The position numbers and the translations under genes are program-made. Shown here piece by piece: positions 1 to 8,809 of a stretch of 43,161 bases of DNA. Each line of letters starts with the position of its first letter. Within the stretch, counting starts at the first letter, position 1. Location: positions 1 to 43,161 of the forward strand of contig JBPCVQ010000408.1 of the NCBI GenBank assembly GCA_051010395.1, in the 5' to 3' direction. Source of the DNA: JANQPX01 sp051010395 (GTDB lineage: Bacteria > Pseudomonadota > Alphaproteobacteria > Geminicoccales > Geminicoccaceae). The notes beneath the pieces are model-generated. The model had not been told where the DNA came from, searched no databases, and was given only the letters and a program-made list of their open reading frames with translations.

Positions 1-23
1 TTACAATACCTTGCGAACCATAC

Positions 24-45
24 AAGCCGTCCGAAAGGACGGCTT
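24..45. terminator. Bidirectional hairpin terminator
   Basis: A perfect 9-bp GC-rich stem (AAGCCGTCC / GGACGGCTT) closes on a GAAA tetraloop and is followed by a short T-rich stretch (TTCTTGATT). It can end transcription of a rightward gene left of the window and also lies 118 bp past the end of the leftward isomerase gene. The stem is seen directly; its use as a terminator is inferred. Positions 46-162 hold nothing else I can support. Confidence 0.7.
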
Positions 46-162
46 CTTGATTCGTGGTTACACCAACGGGTAAGCGCCAGAATGGCAGTAAGTGCTCCGT
101 GTGGCGGTGGGCTTCGTCTTCTTGCTCTCAAGCTACGCCTTCGCAGATCAGGAGCCGTATCC

Positions 163-978
163 TCAATTCATGAGGTAGCTGCGCGCGCAGTCCCGCATCT
201 GGATCGTTTCAGTCAGGACGTCGTCATAGAGCGTGTTCATGTAGGATTGATGAACATATTCCAGCGACAGGAAGCCATCATATCCAACACTTCTCAATGT
301 GTGAATCATTGCACCGAAGTCGAGGGTCCCTTCGCCCCACTTCGCTTGCAGCGTGCCAGGACGCGCTTGACGAAGGTGAATATGGGCGGCATGTTCTGCC
401 AGTGGATTGATTTGAGACTGTGTGTATCCAGTGCAGACGAAATGAGCGTAGTCCAGGGTCAGCTTGAGGCCTGGCACCTTTTCGATCAGTTCCTCTGTCC
501 TTTGAGGGCTGTCCAGAAGTCCGCCGACATGGGGCTCGATGGTGAGGGCAACACCATGATCGTCTGCGAGGCGCGTCATGTCTCGCAGTGCATTGGCCGA
601 GATCTCCAGTGATTGTTGGATACTCTGTCCGGGGTGATTGACGCCTGGAAGGATGAACAATGTCGGGCTGCTCAGCGCCTTGGCAAATCGCAGCACGGAC
701 TTCAGGTCGACCATGTTAGCTTCGTGCGCGGAAGGGTCGGAGACGGCTCGTTCAAAAGGCGTATCGCCGAATAGCCAATAGACGTTCGAAACCTGAATTC
801 CGGACTGTTCAATGGCTTCGGCGGCGGTGTCCGGTGTCGCAAGGATGGCTGCACGGTCCAGCGCTGGTCCGTGCAATAGCCCGATGTCCATATGGTCCAT
901 GCCGATTGCGCGTGTGATGCCCCATGCTTCTTCCAAGCCGCAGGCGGGAAAGGACCAGGATGTCACCGATAGCTGCAT
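163..978 (-). CDS. Sugar phosphate isomerase/epimerase-like TIM-barrel protein
   Basis: A 271-residue protein of the AP-endonuclease-2-like xylose isomerase TIM-barrel family. These cytosolic metal enzymes isomerise or epimerise keto sugars, inositol derivatives or related hydroxyketones. The usual metal-ligand pattern is visible: E148 (TIEPH), D176 (LDYAH), H201 (HIHLR) and E240 (SLEYV). I chose the start beginning MQLSVTSW because a GGGAGA ribosome-binding site lies about 8 nt upstream; a longer frame reaching 1044 adds 22 poorly conserved-looking residues. It is divergent from the sugar transporter operon and shares its intergenic region, so it probably acts on the same sugar or its keto derivative. 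The exact substrate cannot be read from sequence. Confidence 0.85.
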   Translation of the reverse strand: MQLSVTSWSFPACGLEEAWGITRAIGMDHMDIGLLHGPALDRAAILATPDTAAEAIEQSGIQVSNVYWLFGDTPFERAVSDPSAHEANMVDLKSVLRFAKALSSPTLFILPGVNHPGQSIQQSLEISANALRDMTRLADDHGVALTIEPHVGGLLDSPQRTEELIEKVPGLKLTLDYAHFVCTGYTQSQINPLAEHAAHIHLRQARPGTLQAKWGEGTLDFGAMIHTLRSVGYDGFLSLEYVHQSYMNTLYDDVLTETIQMRDCARSYLMN

Positions 979-1058
979 GAAGGGTCTCCCTGTCCCAGAC
1001 GGCGCATCGCCATGGACGGATTTCGAAATCTGGCGATTCGTCACTGTGGAGTCCTAAG

Positions 1059-1069
1059 TGGACAGTCCA
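1059..1069. promoter_or_regulatory. Perfect 11-bp palindrome, possible operator
   Basis: TGGACAGTCCA is a perfect odd palindrome in the divergent intergenic region between the isomerase and transporter genes. A partial copy of the same half-sites (TGGAGTCC) precedes it by a few bases. Its position suits control of the leftward gene. The protein that binds is unknown; it differs from the GntR consensus site at 1196-1206. Confidence 0.35.
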
Positions 1070-1166
1070 ATTTTTTGCAGACCCCATAGGCCTTTGCAAC
1101 CATATCACCGAGCTTCTTGCTGTTCAGAATCCTGAAATGGCGGGATGTCGCTGTATTTTCGCGTGC

Positions 1167-1206
1167 TTGACAGGAGAGAAATCACAATAGGAAAGTGGTC
1201 TGACCA
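1167..1206 (+). promoter_or_regulatory. Promoter with GntR/FadR-type operator ahead of the sugar operon
   Basis: A consensus -35 box TTGACA (1167-1172) is followed by a weak -10 candidate (TAGGAA, about 1188-1193) and then by TGGTCTGACCA at 1196-1206. The latter fits the TNGTNNNACNA pattern recognised by FadR-type GntR regulators and is a perfect palindrome. It would sit over the start of transcription, an arrangement typical of repression. The GntR regulator encoded at 5940 is the obvious candidate to bind. A second palindrome, CCGCAAATTGCGG (1220-1232), lies in the leader just upstream of the gene. Confidence 0.5.
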
Positions 1207-1270
1207 ATAATCGAACGCGCCGCAAATTGCGGTTTCGCGTCGGCACAAAATCCCAAGAGGAGGCCACGAC

Positions 1271-2308
1271 ATGCGACTTAGCACCGTTTCCAGCCTGACG
1301 ATGATCGCCGCATTAGCAGCGGGCACGGCGTTCGCCGATACGATTGTACCGGAAAAGGGCAAAGAGGCCGATATGGTCCTGTTGCCGAAATTTCTCGGCA
1401 TTTTGCCGTTCGATCAGGCCAATAAGGGTGCCGAGGAAGCCCATGCCGAATTGGAGAACCCCGGCGAGCTGCTCTATACCGGCCCCACGCCCGAAAATTC
1501 GGTGGCTGGACAGATCGAGATCATGACGACCTCCGCCTCCCAAGGTCAGGCAGCGGTCATGCTCTCGAACAATGCCGGTGACCAGATCGCGCCCTCGGCC
1601 AAGGCCGCGCAGGAGAGCGGCACGGTGGTCGTGACTTGGGACAGCCCCATTCCTTCGGCTGAGGGTGAGACGCTCTTCGTCGCCCAGGTCGATTTCAATG
1701 ACATCGGTGTGGTCATGGCCGACATGGCGCATTCGATCCTCGGCGGCGAGGGCGAGTTCGCGACGCTTTCGGCAACGCCTGATGCCGCCAATCAGAATGC
1801 CTGGATTGCGGCCATGGAGGAGGCGCTGAAGGGCGAGAAATATGCCGGCCTCAACCATGTCGACATCGTCTATGGCGATGACCAGTCCGAGGTCAGCTAC
1901 AACCGCGCCCTGGCCTTGGTCGACAAATATCCAGACCTCGGCTTGATCATGTCGCCGACGTCGGTGGGCATCGTCGCCACCTCGAAGGCGCTGCAGGATG
2001 AAGGGCTTTGCGATCAGATCAAGGTATCCGGCCTCGGCGTTCCCGCCGAGATGGTGACCTACACCATGGATGGCTGCGCGCCTGAGTTCGCGCTTTGGGA
2101 CTTCGTCGATCTCGGTTACCTCACCTATTACACCAGCTATCTGATCGCGACCGGTCAGATGGAAGGCGAGGTCGGCGAGACCTTCGAGGCTGGCCGAATG
2201 GGCCCTTATACCATCGAGAAAGACCCGACCCGCGATGTCGGCAACCGCGTCCTGATGGGGCCGTTCACGGTCTACACCAAGGACAATGTCGAAGCGGCGG
2301 CCCAATAG
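1271..2308 (+). CDS. rhaS: Rhamnose-type sugar ABC transporter, periplasmic binding protein
   Basis: A 345-residue Sec-exported periplasmic sugar-binding protein of the RbsB/RhaS class (Peripla_BP_4 fold). The signal peptide covers roughly residues 1-22, cleaving after TAFA. The start has a strong AGAGGAGG ribosome-binding site 7 nt upstream. It is first in a run with an ATPase and two permeases, the order of rhizobial rhaSTPQ operons, and an L-rhamnose mutarotase lies downstream, which supports rhamnose or a related 6-deoxy or aldose sugar as ligand. Autoinducer-2 and erythritol binders share the fold, so the ligand is inferred. A hairpin follows the stop codon and may keep this message more abundant than those of the transporter genes. 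Confidence 0.88.
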   Translation: MRLSTVSSLTMIAALAAGTAFADTIVPEKGKEADMVLLPKFLGILPFDQANKGAEEAHAELENPGELLYTGPTPENSVAGQIEIMTTSASQGQAAVMLSNNAGDQIAPSAKAAQESGTVVVTWDSPIPSAEGETLFVAQVDFNDIGVVMADMAHSILGGEGEFATLSATPDAANQNAWIAAMEEALKGEKYAGLNHVDIVYGDDQSEVSYNRALALVDKYPDLGLIMSPTSVGIVATSKALQDEGLCDQIKVSGLGVPAEMVTYTMDGCAPEFALWDFVDLGYLTYYTSYLIATGQMEGEVGETFEAGRMGPYTIEKDPTRDVGNRVLMGPFTVYTKDNVEAAAQ

Positions 2309-2322
2309 CGGTCTCCTTGTTC

Positions 2323-2349
2323 GGACCGGCTCACAAAGTGGGCCGGTCC
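2323..2349 (+). promoter_or_regulatory. Intercistronic hairpin after the binding-protein gene
   Basis: An 8-bp perfect stem (GGACCGGC / GCCGGTCC) encloses an 11-nt loop between the binding-protein and ATPase genes, with no T-tract after it. Such hairpins after periplasmic binding-protein genes commonly protect the upstream message from 3' decay or partly terminate transcription. That role is inferred from position. Confidence 0.55.
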
Positions 2350-2385
2350 ACCGCCTGAACGAAACCGGATGTCCGGGAGGAGGCC

Positions 2386-3894
2386 GTGAACGCTGCCGTG
2401 TTGACGATGCGAGGCGTTTCGAAGTCTTTCGGCGAGACCCTGGCGCTCGACGATTTCTCGATCACGCTGCATCCGGGCACCATCCATGCGCTCGTCGGCG
2501 AGAACGGAGCTGGGAAGTCGACCCTCATCAAGATCATGACCGGCATCCATGCGCCGACCGAGGGTGCGATCATTGTCGACGACAAGGAGGTGCGGTTCCA
2601 CAGCACCCAGGACGCCCAGTCCGCCGGCATCGCCGCGATCTATCAGGAACCCATGGTCTTCCCCGATCTCGACGTTGCCGAAAACATCTTCATCAACCAC
2701 CATCACCGCCCCGCCTTCATCCGCTGGTCGGCGCTCTACGAAGAGGCGGAGACCGTGATCGAACGGCTGGGGGTGTCCCTGGATGCGCGCCGCGCCGCGT
2801 CTGGCCTGTCGCTTGCCGAGCAGCAGACTGTCGAGATTGCCCGCGCGATCTCGCTGGATGTCCGGGTCCTGATCATGGACGAGCCGAGCGCTTCTCTTTC
2901 CGATCACGAGGTGCGGCGGCTTTTTGGCATTGCCGGAGCCCTGCGTGACCAGGGCGTCGCCATTCTCTATATCAGCCACCGGCTGGAGGAGATTTTCGCG
3001 CTCGCGGACACCGTTACCGTGATGCGCGACGGGCGGCACATCTCGACAAGGCCCGTCAGCGAGGTGACCGAGGATAGTCTCGTGGCGGAAATGGTCGGCC
3101 GCGACATGCAGGGCAAATTCGGGCGCCTGCCGTCGTCGGCAACCGGCGAGGTGGCGCTGAAGGTCGACAAACTGAGCCGCCCCCCTGCCTTCAGCGATGT
3201 GTCCTTTCACGTCGAGCGCGGCGAGATCATCTGCTTTTCCGGCCTCGTCGGAGCCGGCCGCACCGATCTGGCCCTGGCTCTGTTCGGCATCGCACCTGCG
3301 GATAGCGGCCGCATCGTGGTCGATGGCGAGGAGGTGATCATCGATACGCCGAAGACGGCGCAGAAGCTCGGCATCGCCTATGTCTCCGAAGACCGCCGGA
3401 AGCTCGGCATCGCCATGGCCGAATCGGTGACCGCGAATATCACCCTGCCGATGCTCGATCGCTACACCAATGCGCTCGGGCTGATCGACGTCGAGCGAGA
3501 GCGCGCCGATGCCGACAGGTTTCGCGATGTGCTCAACATCAAGGCTGCCGATCTGAACGTGCCGGTCGGCACGCTTTCCGGCGGCAATCAGCAAAAGGTG
3601 ATGCTGGCGAAGTGGCTCAATACCGAGCCGCGCATCCTCGTCGTCGACGAGCCGACCCGCGGCATCGACGTCGGCGCCAAGGCCGAGGTTCACCGGCTGA
3701 TCCGCGACCTCGCGGCCAAGGGGGTCGCGATCATCATCATTTCATCGGATCTACCCGAGGTTCTGTCTCTCGCCGATCGTGTCCTGGTCATGCGCGAAGG
3801 CCACTTCGTCGGCGAGTTTCCCGGCGACAAGGCGACCGAGGAAACGGTCATGCAGCTGGCCGTCGGTGCGATGAGCCGGGCGGAGGTCGCCTGA
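2386..3894 (+). CDS. rhaT: Sugar ABC transporter, double ATP-binding protein (RhaT type)
   Basis: A 502-residue cytoplasmic ATPase with two fused nucleotide-binding domains, as in RbsA, MglA and rhizobial RhaT. The first domain has Walker A GENGAGKST (about 38-46), a divergent signature LSLAEQQ (141-147) and Walker B VLIMDEPSAS. The second has the usual degenerate P-loop (GLVGAGRTD) but an intact LSGGNQQK signature and ILVVDEPTRGID. One active and one degenerate site is normal for this family. The GTG start lies directly after GGGAGGAGG; the spacer is short (2-4 nt), so the TTG at 2401 or ATG at 2407 could also be used. It powers uptake through the permeases that follow. Confidence 0.9.
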   Translation: MNAAVLTMRGVSKSFGETLALDDFSITLHPGTIHALVGENGAGKSTLIKIMTGIHAPTEGAIIVDDKEVRFHSTQDAQSAGIAAIYQEPMVFPDLDVAENIFINHHHRPAFIRWSALYEEAETVIERLGVSLDARRAASGLSLAEQQTVEIARAISLDVRVLIMDEPSASLSDHEVRRLFGIAGALRDQGVAILYISHRLEEIFALADTVTVMRDGRHISTRPVSEVTEDSLVAEMVGRDMQGKFGRLPSSATGEVALKVDKLSRPPAFSDVSFHVERGEIICFSGLVGAGRTDLALALFGIAPADSGRIVVDGEEVIIDTPKTAQKLGIAYVSEDRRKLGIAMAESVTANITLPMLDRYTNALGLIDVERERADADRFRDVLNIKAADLNVPVGTLSGGNQQKVMLAKWLNTEPRILVVDEPTRGIDVGAKAEVHRLIRDLAAKGVAIIIISSDLPEVLSLADRVLVMREGHFVGEFPGDKATEETVMQLAVGAMSRAEVA

Positions 3895-3895
3895 G

Positions 3896-4951
3896 ATGGG
3901 CGCTCTCCTCCACCGCCTGGGACCGAACACGGTTCGAATCCTGGCACTCTTTGCCGTCCTGATCGGCATCATTCTGTTCTTCTCGACCCAGATCGACAAT
4001 TACCTGAACGCAAGGCTGTTCAACCGCATCTCGACCTCGGTCGCGATCATCACCCTCATCGCGGTCGGCCAGGCCATCGTCGTGCTGACCCGCAACATCG
4101 ACCTTTCCGTGGGCTCGGTCGTCGGCTGTGTCGCCTATTTCCTCGGCGGGATTCTGGGCGCCTATCCCGACATCCCTCCTCTCTTCGTGCCGCTTATCGC
4201 GATCGCAATCGGCGCCTGCTTCGGGGGCTTCAACGGCTTCTTGGTCAGCCGCTTGAAGCTGCCCTCGATCATCGTGACCCTGGCCACCCTTGCCATCTTC
4301 CGCTCGATTCTGGTGGAAAGCTCCGATGGCAGCTCGATCACGACAGGGTCGCTGCCATCCTGGCTGATCGATTTCGCCAGGATGAACGCCTTCGTCATCG
4401 GCGGCTTTCGCATCCGCTGGATGGTGGTCATTGCAGTGGCCGTCGTCGTCATCGCCCACATCATGCTGACGCGCTTTCGGGTCGGCCGGCAGTTCTACGC
4501 GGTGGGATCGAGCCCGGATGCGGCCGAATTCGCCGGCATCAATGTTCGCCGAACCGTGATGCAGGCTTTCCTGATCTCAGGTGCGCTCGCGGGTCTCGCC
4601 GGTTTCATGTTCCTGTCGCGCTTCGGCAATATCACGGTGGTCGCCGGCCTCGGTCTCGAGCTGAAATCGGTCGGCGCTGTGGTCGTCGGCGGGGTCAACA
4701 TCTTCGGCGGGTCCGGTAGTGTGATCGGTGTTCTTCTCGGCGCCAGCCTGATCGATCTTCTGGACACATCATTGGTTCGCTGGGAACTGGTGTCGGAGTT
4801 CTGGCGAGACGCCGTGCTTGGCATGCTCATCCTTTTTGCCGTCGCCTTCGACACCATCATGTCACGTCGCCTGCTCGCGCGCCGTGCTGCCAAGGAGGCG
4901 GAGACGGCTGCGGACAAGCCCTTGATCCCTGAGCGAAGGGAAGCCTTATGA
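3896..4951 (+). CDS. rhaP: Sugar ABC transporter permease (RhaP type)
   Basis: A 351-residue inner-membrane permease of the BPD_transp_2 family (RbsC-like), with about nine or ten hydrophobic segments and the family's conserved periplasmic/TM pattern NIDLSVGSVVG near residue 64. It starts one base after the ATPase stop, with a GGAGG site 9 nt upstream, so translation is coupled. It pairs with the permease that overlaps its 3' end. A charged C-terminal tail (about residues 325-351) is cytoplasmic. Confidence 0.88.
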   Translation: MGALLHRLGPNTVRILALFAVLIGIILFFSTQIDNYLNARLFNRISTSVAIITLIAVGQAIVVLTRNIDLSVGSVVGCVAYFLGGILGAYPDIPPLFVPLIAIAIGACFGGFNGFLVSRLKLPSIIVTLATLAIFRSILVESSDGSSITTGSLPSWLIDFARMNAFVIGGFRIRWMVVIAVAVVVIAHIMLTRFRVGRQFYAVGSSPDAAEFAGINVRRTVMQAFLISGALAGLAGFMFLSRFGNITVVAGLGLELKSVGAVVVGGVNIFGGSGSVIGVLLGASLIDLLDTSLVRWELVSEFWRDAVLGMLILFAVAFDTIMSRRLLARRAAKEAETAADKPLIPERREAL

Positions 4952-5943
4952 CCCCCCGGACATGGAGGGAGCGGATTGTCGAACGCTTGGTCAGCTGGGA
5001 AGGTTTCCTTGCCCTGGTGCTGGTGCTGCTAGCGACATTCAATGCTTGGCACTCGCCCTTCTTCCTGACGCCGTCGAACCAGATCAACCTGTTCCAGCTC
5101 AGCATCGAGAAGGTCATCGTCGCCCTGATCATGACCCTGGTGATCATCAATGGCGAGATCGACCTTTCGGTCGCTTCCGTGATGGGTCTTGCGGCCTGCG
5201 CTTTCGGTTGGCTGTTTCAACAAGGTGTTCCCGCCGGCGGCGCGGTTGCGCTCGCCTTGGCCTTGGGTGCCCTTTGCGGGGCTTTCAACGCCTTTTGGAT
5301 TGCCTGGGTCGGCATCCCGTCCCTGGTCGTGACCCTTGCCATGCTCATCGGCTATCGCGGCTTTGCCAGGGTTTTGGTCGAGGATCGCGGCATTGCCGAC
5401 TTTCCGGAATGGTTCGACCAGTTGGGCCAGCAAGCCTTGGTCGGACCGTTTCCGCTGTCGATGCTGATCTTCTTCGGCCTCGCCATCGTCTTGTACTTCG
5501 TGCTCCAGCGTTCTGCCTTCGGGCGAAAACTCTATTTTATCGGCTCGAACCGCGATGTCGCCGACTATTCCGGTGTCGAGGTGAGGCGCATCAAGGCGAC
5601 GGTGTTCATCGCCTCGGGCTTCGTTTCGGCGCTTGCAGGCGTGCTGTTCGCTGCGCGTGTCGGGGCGGTGCGGGGCGACGTGGCGCTGGGTTTCGAGCTC
5701 GACATCATCACCATCGTGCTGCTGGGCGGTGTCAGCATCTTCGGCGGCACCGGTACGATCTCCGGCACGCTGCTGGCGATCCTGATCGTGCTCAATCTCA
5801 GAAACGGCATGGCGCTCGCCAATATCACCGGCCATATCCAGACAGGTGTGCTCGGCATTTTGCTCGTCCTCTCGGTCATGGTCCCGAGCATACAGGAGGG
5901 CTTCAGTCAGATTTGGAAGCGCCTCGTCGGTGAACGCGCATGA
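4948..5943 (+). CDS. rhaQ: Sugar ABC transporter permease (RhaQ type)
   Basis: A 331-residue inner-membrane permease, paralogous to the preceding one (shared NGEIDLSVASVMG-like motif and VGGVNIFGG/LGGVSIFGG loops). The start overlaps the upstream stop as ATGA. The two permeases would form the heterodimeric channel of the sugar importer. Its own 3' end overlaps the GntR gene, so transporter and regulator are co-transcribed. Confidence 0.88.
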   Translation: MTPRTWRERIVERLVSWEGFLALVLVLLATFNAWHSPFFLTPSNQINLFQLSIEKVIVALIMTLVIINGEIDLSVASVMGLAACAFGWLFQQGVPAGGAVALALALGALCGAFNAFWIAWVGIPSLVVTLAMLIGYRGFARVLVEDRGIADFPEWFDQLGQQALVGPFPLSMLIFFGLAIVLYFVLQRSAFGRKLYFIGSNRDVADYSGVEVRRIKATVFIASGFVSALAGVLFAARVGAVRGDVALGFELDIITIVLLGGVSIFGGTGTISGTLLAILIVLNLRNGMALANITGHIQTGVLGILLVLSVMVPSIQEGFSQIWKRLVGERA

Positions 5944-6680
5944 AGACAAGACCCGATGCCCATCCGCTGACAGTCGCCGCCGGGCTGAGCACGCCGATCG
6001 GCCGAAAGGCGGTCTCGGAGCTGGTGATCCAGCGGATCCTCGGTCTGGTGAGCTCCGGCGAGCTCAGCTCCGGCGACCGCTTGCCGCCCGAGCGCGAATT
6101 AGCGGCCCAGCTCGATGTGAGCCGTCCGACGGTGCGCGAAGCGCTGCGCGCCCTTTCCATTCTCGGTGTCCTGGAGATTCGCCATGGCGGCGGCGTCTAC
6201 GTCTCCTCGCTCAACGCTGCCGAATTGCTCAACCCGCTGGATTTCTTCATTTCGCTGAATGCGGAGAATCTGGTGGCGGTCTTCGATGCTCGCGTCCACT
6301 ACGAACCGATGGTGGCGGCGATCGCTGCCGAGCAGCTCGATGATGAGGCTATCCAGCACCTTCAGAGCCTGGTCGACGAGCAATCTGCACATCCCGACGA
6401 TGCCGAGCTCTTCCACGACACCGATACCGAATTCCACAAGCTTCTGATCGAGGCGTCCGGCAACATCTTCCTGTCGAGGATTGGCAAGATGCTCCAGGTA
6501 CTTGGCGATCAGGCGCGCAAGAAATTTCAGAGGCGAAAGTCGATCCGGGTCCGATCGATCAAGGATCATCAGACCATCATGACGGCGCTGCACGCGCGCG
6601 ACCACGAGGCCGCGGCAAGCGCCATGCGCCAGCATATGGTCAATGTCGGCAATGCTCTGAGGGAGGTGACGCGTGGCTGA
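5940..6680 (+). CDS. GntR-family (FadR/FCD) transcriptional regulator
   Basis: A 246-residue DNA-binding regulator. Residues about 20-90 form the GntR winged helix (SGDRLPPERELAAQLDVSR, then PTVREALRALSILGVLEIRHGGGVYV). Residues about 100-235 are an all-helical FCD ligand domain, with the metal- and ligand-pocket pattern DTEFHKLL near residue 160. FCD regulators usually bind sugar acids or organic acids. The gene overlaps rhaQ by ATGA and precedes the catabolic genes, so it probably represses its own operon and responds to a pathway intermediate. The TGGTCTGACCA palindrome at 1196-1206 is its likely operator; that pairing is inference. Confidence 0.88.
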   Translation: MKTRPDAHPLTVAAGLSTPIGRKAVSELVIQRILGLVSSGELSSGDRLPPERELAAQLDVSRPTVREALRALSILGVLEIRHGGGVYVSSLNAAELLNPLDFFISLNAENLVAVFDARVHYEPMVAAIAAEQLDDEAIQHLQSLVDEQSAHPDDAELFHDTDTEFHKLLIEASGNIFLSRIGKMLQVLGDQARKKFQRRKSIRVRSIKDHQTIMTALHARDHEAAASAMRQHMVNVGNALREVTRG

Positions 6681-7725
6681 GAATCCAAAGGCCAAGGTTG
6701 CGATCATCGGCGCAGGCTGGTGGGGGGTGGAGGTCTATTTGCCAGCGCTTCTGGACAACGCGGATGCAGATCTGGTCGCGGTCAACCGGCGAGACAAGGA
6801 AGCGCTCGACAAGATTCTCGCCACGTTCGACGTCCCGCGCGGCTACACCGACTATCAGAAGCTGCTCGATAGCGAAGACCTCGACGCGGTCGTCGTGGTG
6901 TCGCCTCACACTGTTCATTTCGACCATGCGAAGGCAGCGCTCGAGGCCGGCGCCCATGTCCTGATCGACAAGCCGATGACGACATCAGCCGCCGATGCCC
7001 GAGCCCTCGTCCGGCTCGCGGAAGCCAAGGGCAAGGAGATCGTCATTCCCTATGGCTGGAACTTCAAGGATTTTGCGACAACAGCCGCCGACCTGATCAA
7101 AGCTGGCCGTGTGGGTAATATCCGTCACATCACCTGCCAGATGGCGACGTTCACATTCGATCTCTTCGGCGGTCAGGGTCTGAAGGAAGCTGAAGATCAT
7201 ATGTTCCAGCCCAACAGGTCCACCTGGGCGGACCCGGACAAGGCCGGCGGCTATGGTTGGGGACAGCTGTCGCACGCGCTCGGACTGCTGTTTCGCCTGG
7301 TCGATCTGGACCCCGCGGAGGTCTATGCGCTCAACGTCAAATCGGCCGCTGATGTCGATCTGACCGATGCCGCCGTCCTGACCTTCGCCAATGGTGCTAC
7401 CGCGAGCCTTTCCGGAAGCGCCCTGGTGCCGAAGCATTGCAGCTACCAGCTCGACATCCGCATCTTCGGCTCTGATGGCATGTTGCTGATCGACATGGAG
7501 CGCGCGCGGATGGAGCTTCGCCGCTTCGACGAGGACGACGTCGTTCTCGATCTCGCTCCCGATGCCGGACACTATATGGCGGTCGAGCCGATCAACCGGC
7601 TGGTGGAGATCTGCCACGGTCGCGCGGCCCGAAATGAGGCGACCGGCACGGTCGGCATGCGTGCCACCGAAGTTCTCGATGCCATGTACCGCTCGTTCAA
7701 ATCCGGCAGGCCGGAGGCGGTCTGA
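6673..7725 (+). CDS. Gfo/Idh/MocA family oxidoreductase
   Basis: A 350-residue cytosolic NAD(P)-dependent sugar or sugar-derivative dehydrogenase. The N-terminal Rossmann domain carries VAIIGAGWWGVEVYLPAL, and the family's catalytic EAGAHVLIDKPMT (E-K-P) motif lies near residues 92-103. The C-terminal half is the substrate-binding beta domain. The GTG start overlaps the regulator gene by 8 nt, so it belongs to the operon. It could oxidise the imported sugar at C1 or C3, or reduce a keto intermediate. The family does not reveal its substrate. Confidence 0.85.
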   Translation: MAENPKAKVAIIGAGWWGVEVYLPALLDNADADLVAVNRRDKEALDKILATFDVPRGYTDYQKLLDSEDLDAVVVVSPHTVHFDHAKAALEAGAHVLIDKPMTTSAADARALVRLAEAKGKEIVIPYGWNFKDFATTAADLIKAGRVGNIRHITCQMATFTFDLFGGQGLKEAEDHMFQPNRSTWADPDKAGGYGWGQLSHALGLLFRLVDLDPAEVYALNVKSAADVDLTDAAVLTFANGATASLSGSALVPKHCSYQLDIRIFGSDGMLLIDMERARMELRRFDEDDVVLDLAPDAGHYMAVEPINRLVEICHGRAARNEATGTVGMRATEVLDAMYRSFKSGRPEAV

Positions 7726-7727
7726 TC

Positions 7728-8492
7728 GTGGCCTGGCCAACCAGACGCGCCGACATCGTCAAGCCTGGTTTCTCGACGCCCCTCGATGCGCCGACGATCC
7801 CAAGCTTTCCGTTCACCTTTAGGGACTGCCAGATCCTCACCCTTACCTACCGCACCGATCGACAGGCGATCGAGGCCCTTTTGCCCGAGCCGCTGATCGC
7901 CACGGGCGACGAGGTGATGATCCATATCTATCAGATGAACGACACCTCCTGGCTCGGCCCCTATCACGAGGTCAATGTGATGGTCGGCGCCGAGCTGCCT
8001 GGGAAAGCCGTTGGGAGCTACTCGACCTACCTGTTTCTTTCATCCGATGTCGGCGTCACCCATGGCCGCGAGATCCACGGCCAGCCGAAGAAGCATGGCA
8101 ACCCCAAGGTCGAGTTTCGCGGTGATCTGATCGTCGGCACATTGGAGCGAAACGGCATCGAGGTCGTCACCGGCACCATGCCCTACAAGCAGCGTGAGGC
8201 CGATATCGCCGAGCTGTCGGAGATCTTTCCGTTCGCGACCAGCATCAACCTCAAGGCCGTCGATCATATCGACGGCACACCGGCGATAAGGCAGCTCACG
8301 AGCCGCAGCCTTTCGGATGTGACGGTCACCGAATGCTGGCGCGGCCCCTGCACCGTGGAGCTTCGGCCCAATGCGCAAGCGCCGGTGCATCGCCTGCCGG
8401 TGCGCGAGATGCTGGATGGGTTCTTCTGGAAGGCCGAGTTCACGCTGGTCCCCGGTGAGATCCTGCTCGACTATCTGAAGGAGGAAGGCTGA
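7728..8492 (+). CDS. Acetoacetate-decarboxylase-like (ADC superfamily) protein
   Basis: A 254-residue protein of the acetoacetate decarboxylase superfamily. The Schiff-base lysine pair is conserved in GREIHGQPKKHGNP (K121-K122), matching the paired active-site lysines of clostridial ADC. Superfamily members include decarboxylases and also aldolase-dehydratases and lyases acting on oxo acids. The GTG start follows the oxidoreductase stop by 2 nt, and the stop overlaps the mutarotase start. In a sugar operon it may cleave, dehydrate or decarboxylate a keto-acid intermediate; that step is not part of textbook rhamnose or fucose pathways. Confidence 0.8.
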   Translation: MAWPTRRADIVKPGFSTPLDAPTIPSFPFTFRDCQILTLTYRTDRQAIEALLPEPLIATGDEVMIHIYQMNDTSWLGPYHEVNVMVGAELPGKAVGSYSTYLFLSSDVGVTHGREIHGQPKKHGNPKVEFRGDLIVGTLERNGIEVVTGTMPYKQREADIAELSEIFPFATSINLKAVDHIDGTPAIRQLTSRSLSDVTVTECWRGPCTVELRPNAQAPVHRLPVREMLDGFFWKAEFTLVPGEILLDYLKEEG

Positions 8493-8809
8493 TGGCCAGC
8501 TATGCGTGGATCCTCAAGGTCCGGCCGGGATATGAGGAAGAATATAAACGCCGCCATGACGAGCTTTGGCCCGAGATGGATGCCGCCCTTCGCGCATCCG
8601 GCATCACGTCCTACCACATCTTTCGCCATGGTCTCGATCTGATCGGCTATTTCGAGACCGACGATCTGGAGGCCACGATCAGCTGTTTGGCAAACGATCC
8701 CGTCAATGCGCGCTGGGCGGAATATATGGCGCCGATCATGGACATCGACATCGATCCCGCCACCAGCTTTCCCTATCTCCTTCCCAAACAATGGAGCCTG
8801 GATTCATGA
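8492..8809 (+). CDS. rhaM: L-rhamnose mutarotase family protein
   Basis: A 105-residue protein of the RhaM/RhaU family (about 104 residues in Escherichia coli). It interconverts the alpha and beta anomers of L-rhamnose, or L-fucose in relatives, and works as a small cytosolic dimer. The conserved histidine near residue 22 (KRRHDELWPEM) and the WAEYM segment are present. It overlaps the ADC-like gene (TGATG) and the SDR gene (ATGA). It is the best pointer in the operon to a 6-deoxyhexose substrate. Confidence 0.88.
   Translation: MASYAWILKVRPGYEEEYKRRHDELWPEMDAALRASGITSYHIFRHGLDLIGYFETDDLEATISCLANDPVNARWAEYMAPIMDIDIDPATSFPYLLPKQWSLDS

Noticed and set aside
2272..3693. 473-residue minus-strand frame under the sugar ATPase gene
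   Set aside because: Shadow of a gene with all ABC motifs on the plus strand; the predicted peptide is His/Arg/Asp-rich without any domain.
8566..8805. Longer start for the first SDR
   Set aside because: It would read through rhaM in the wrong frame; the SDR fold begins at the ATGA overlap at 8806.
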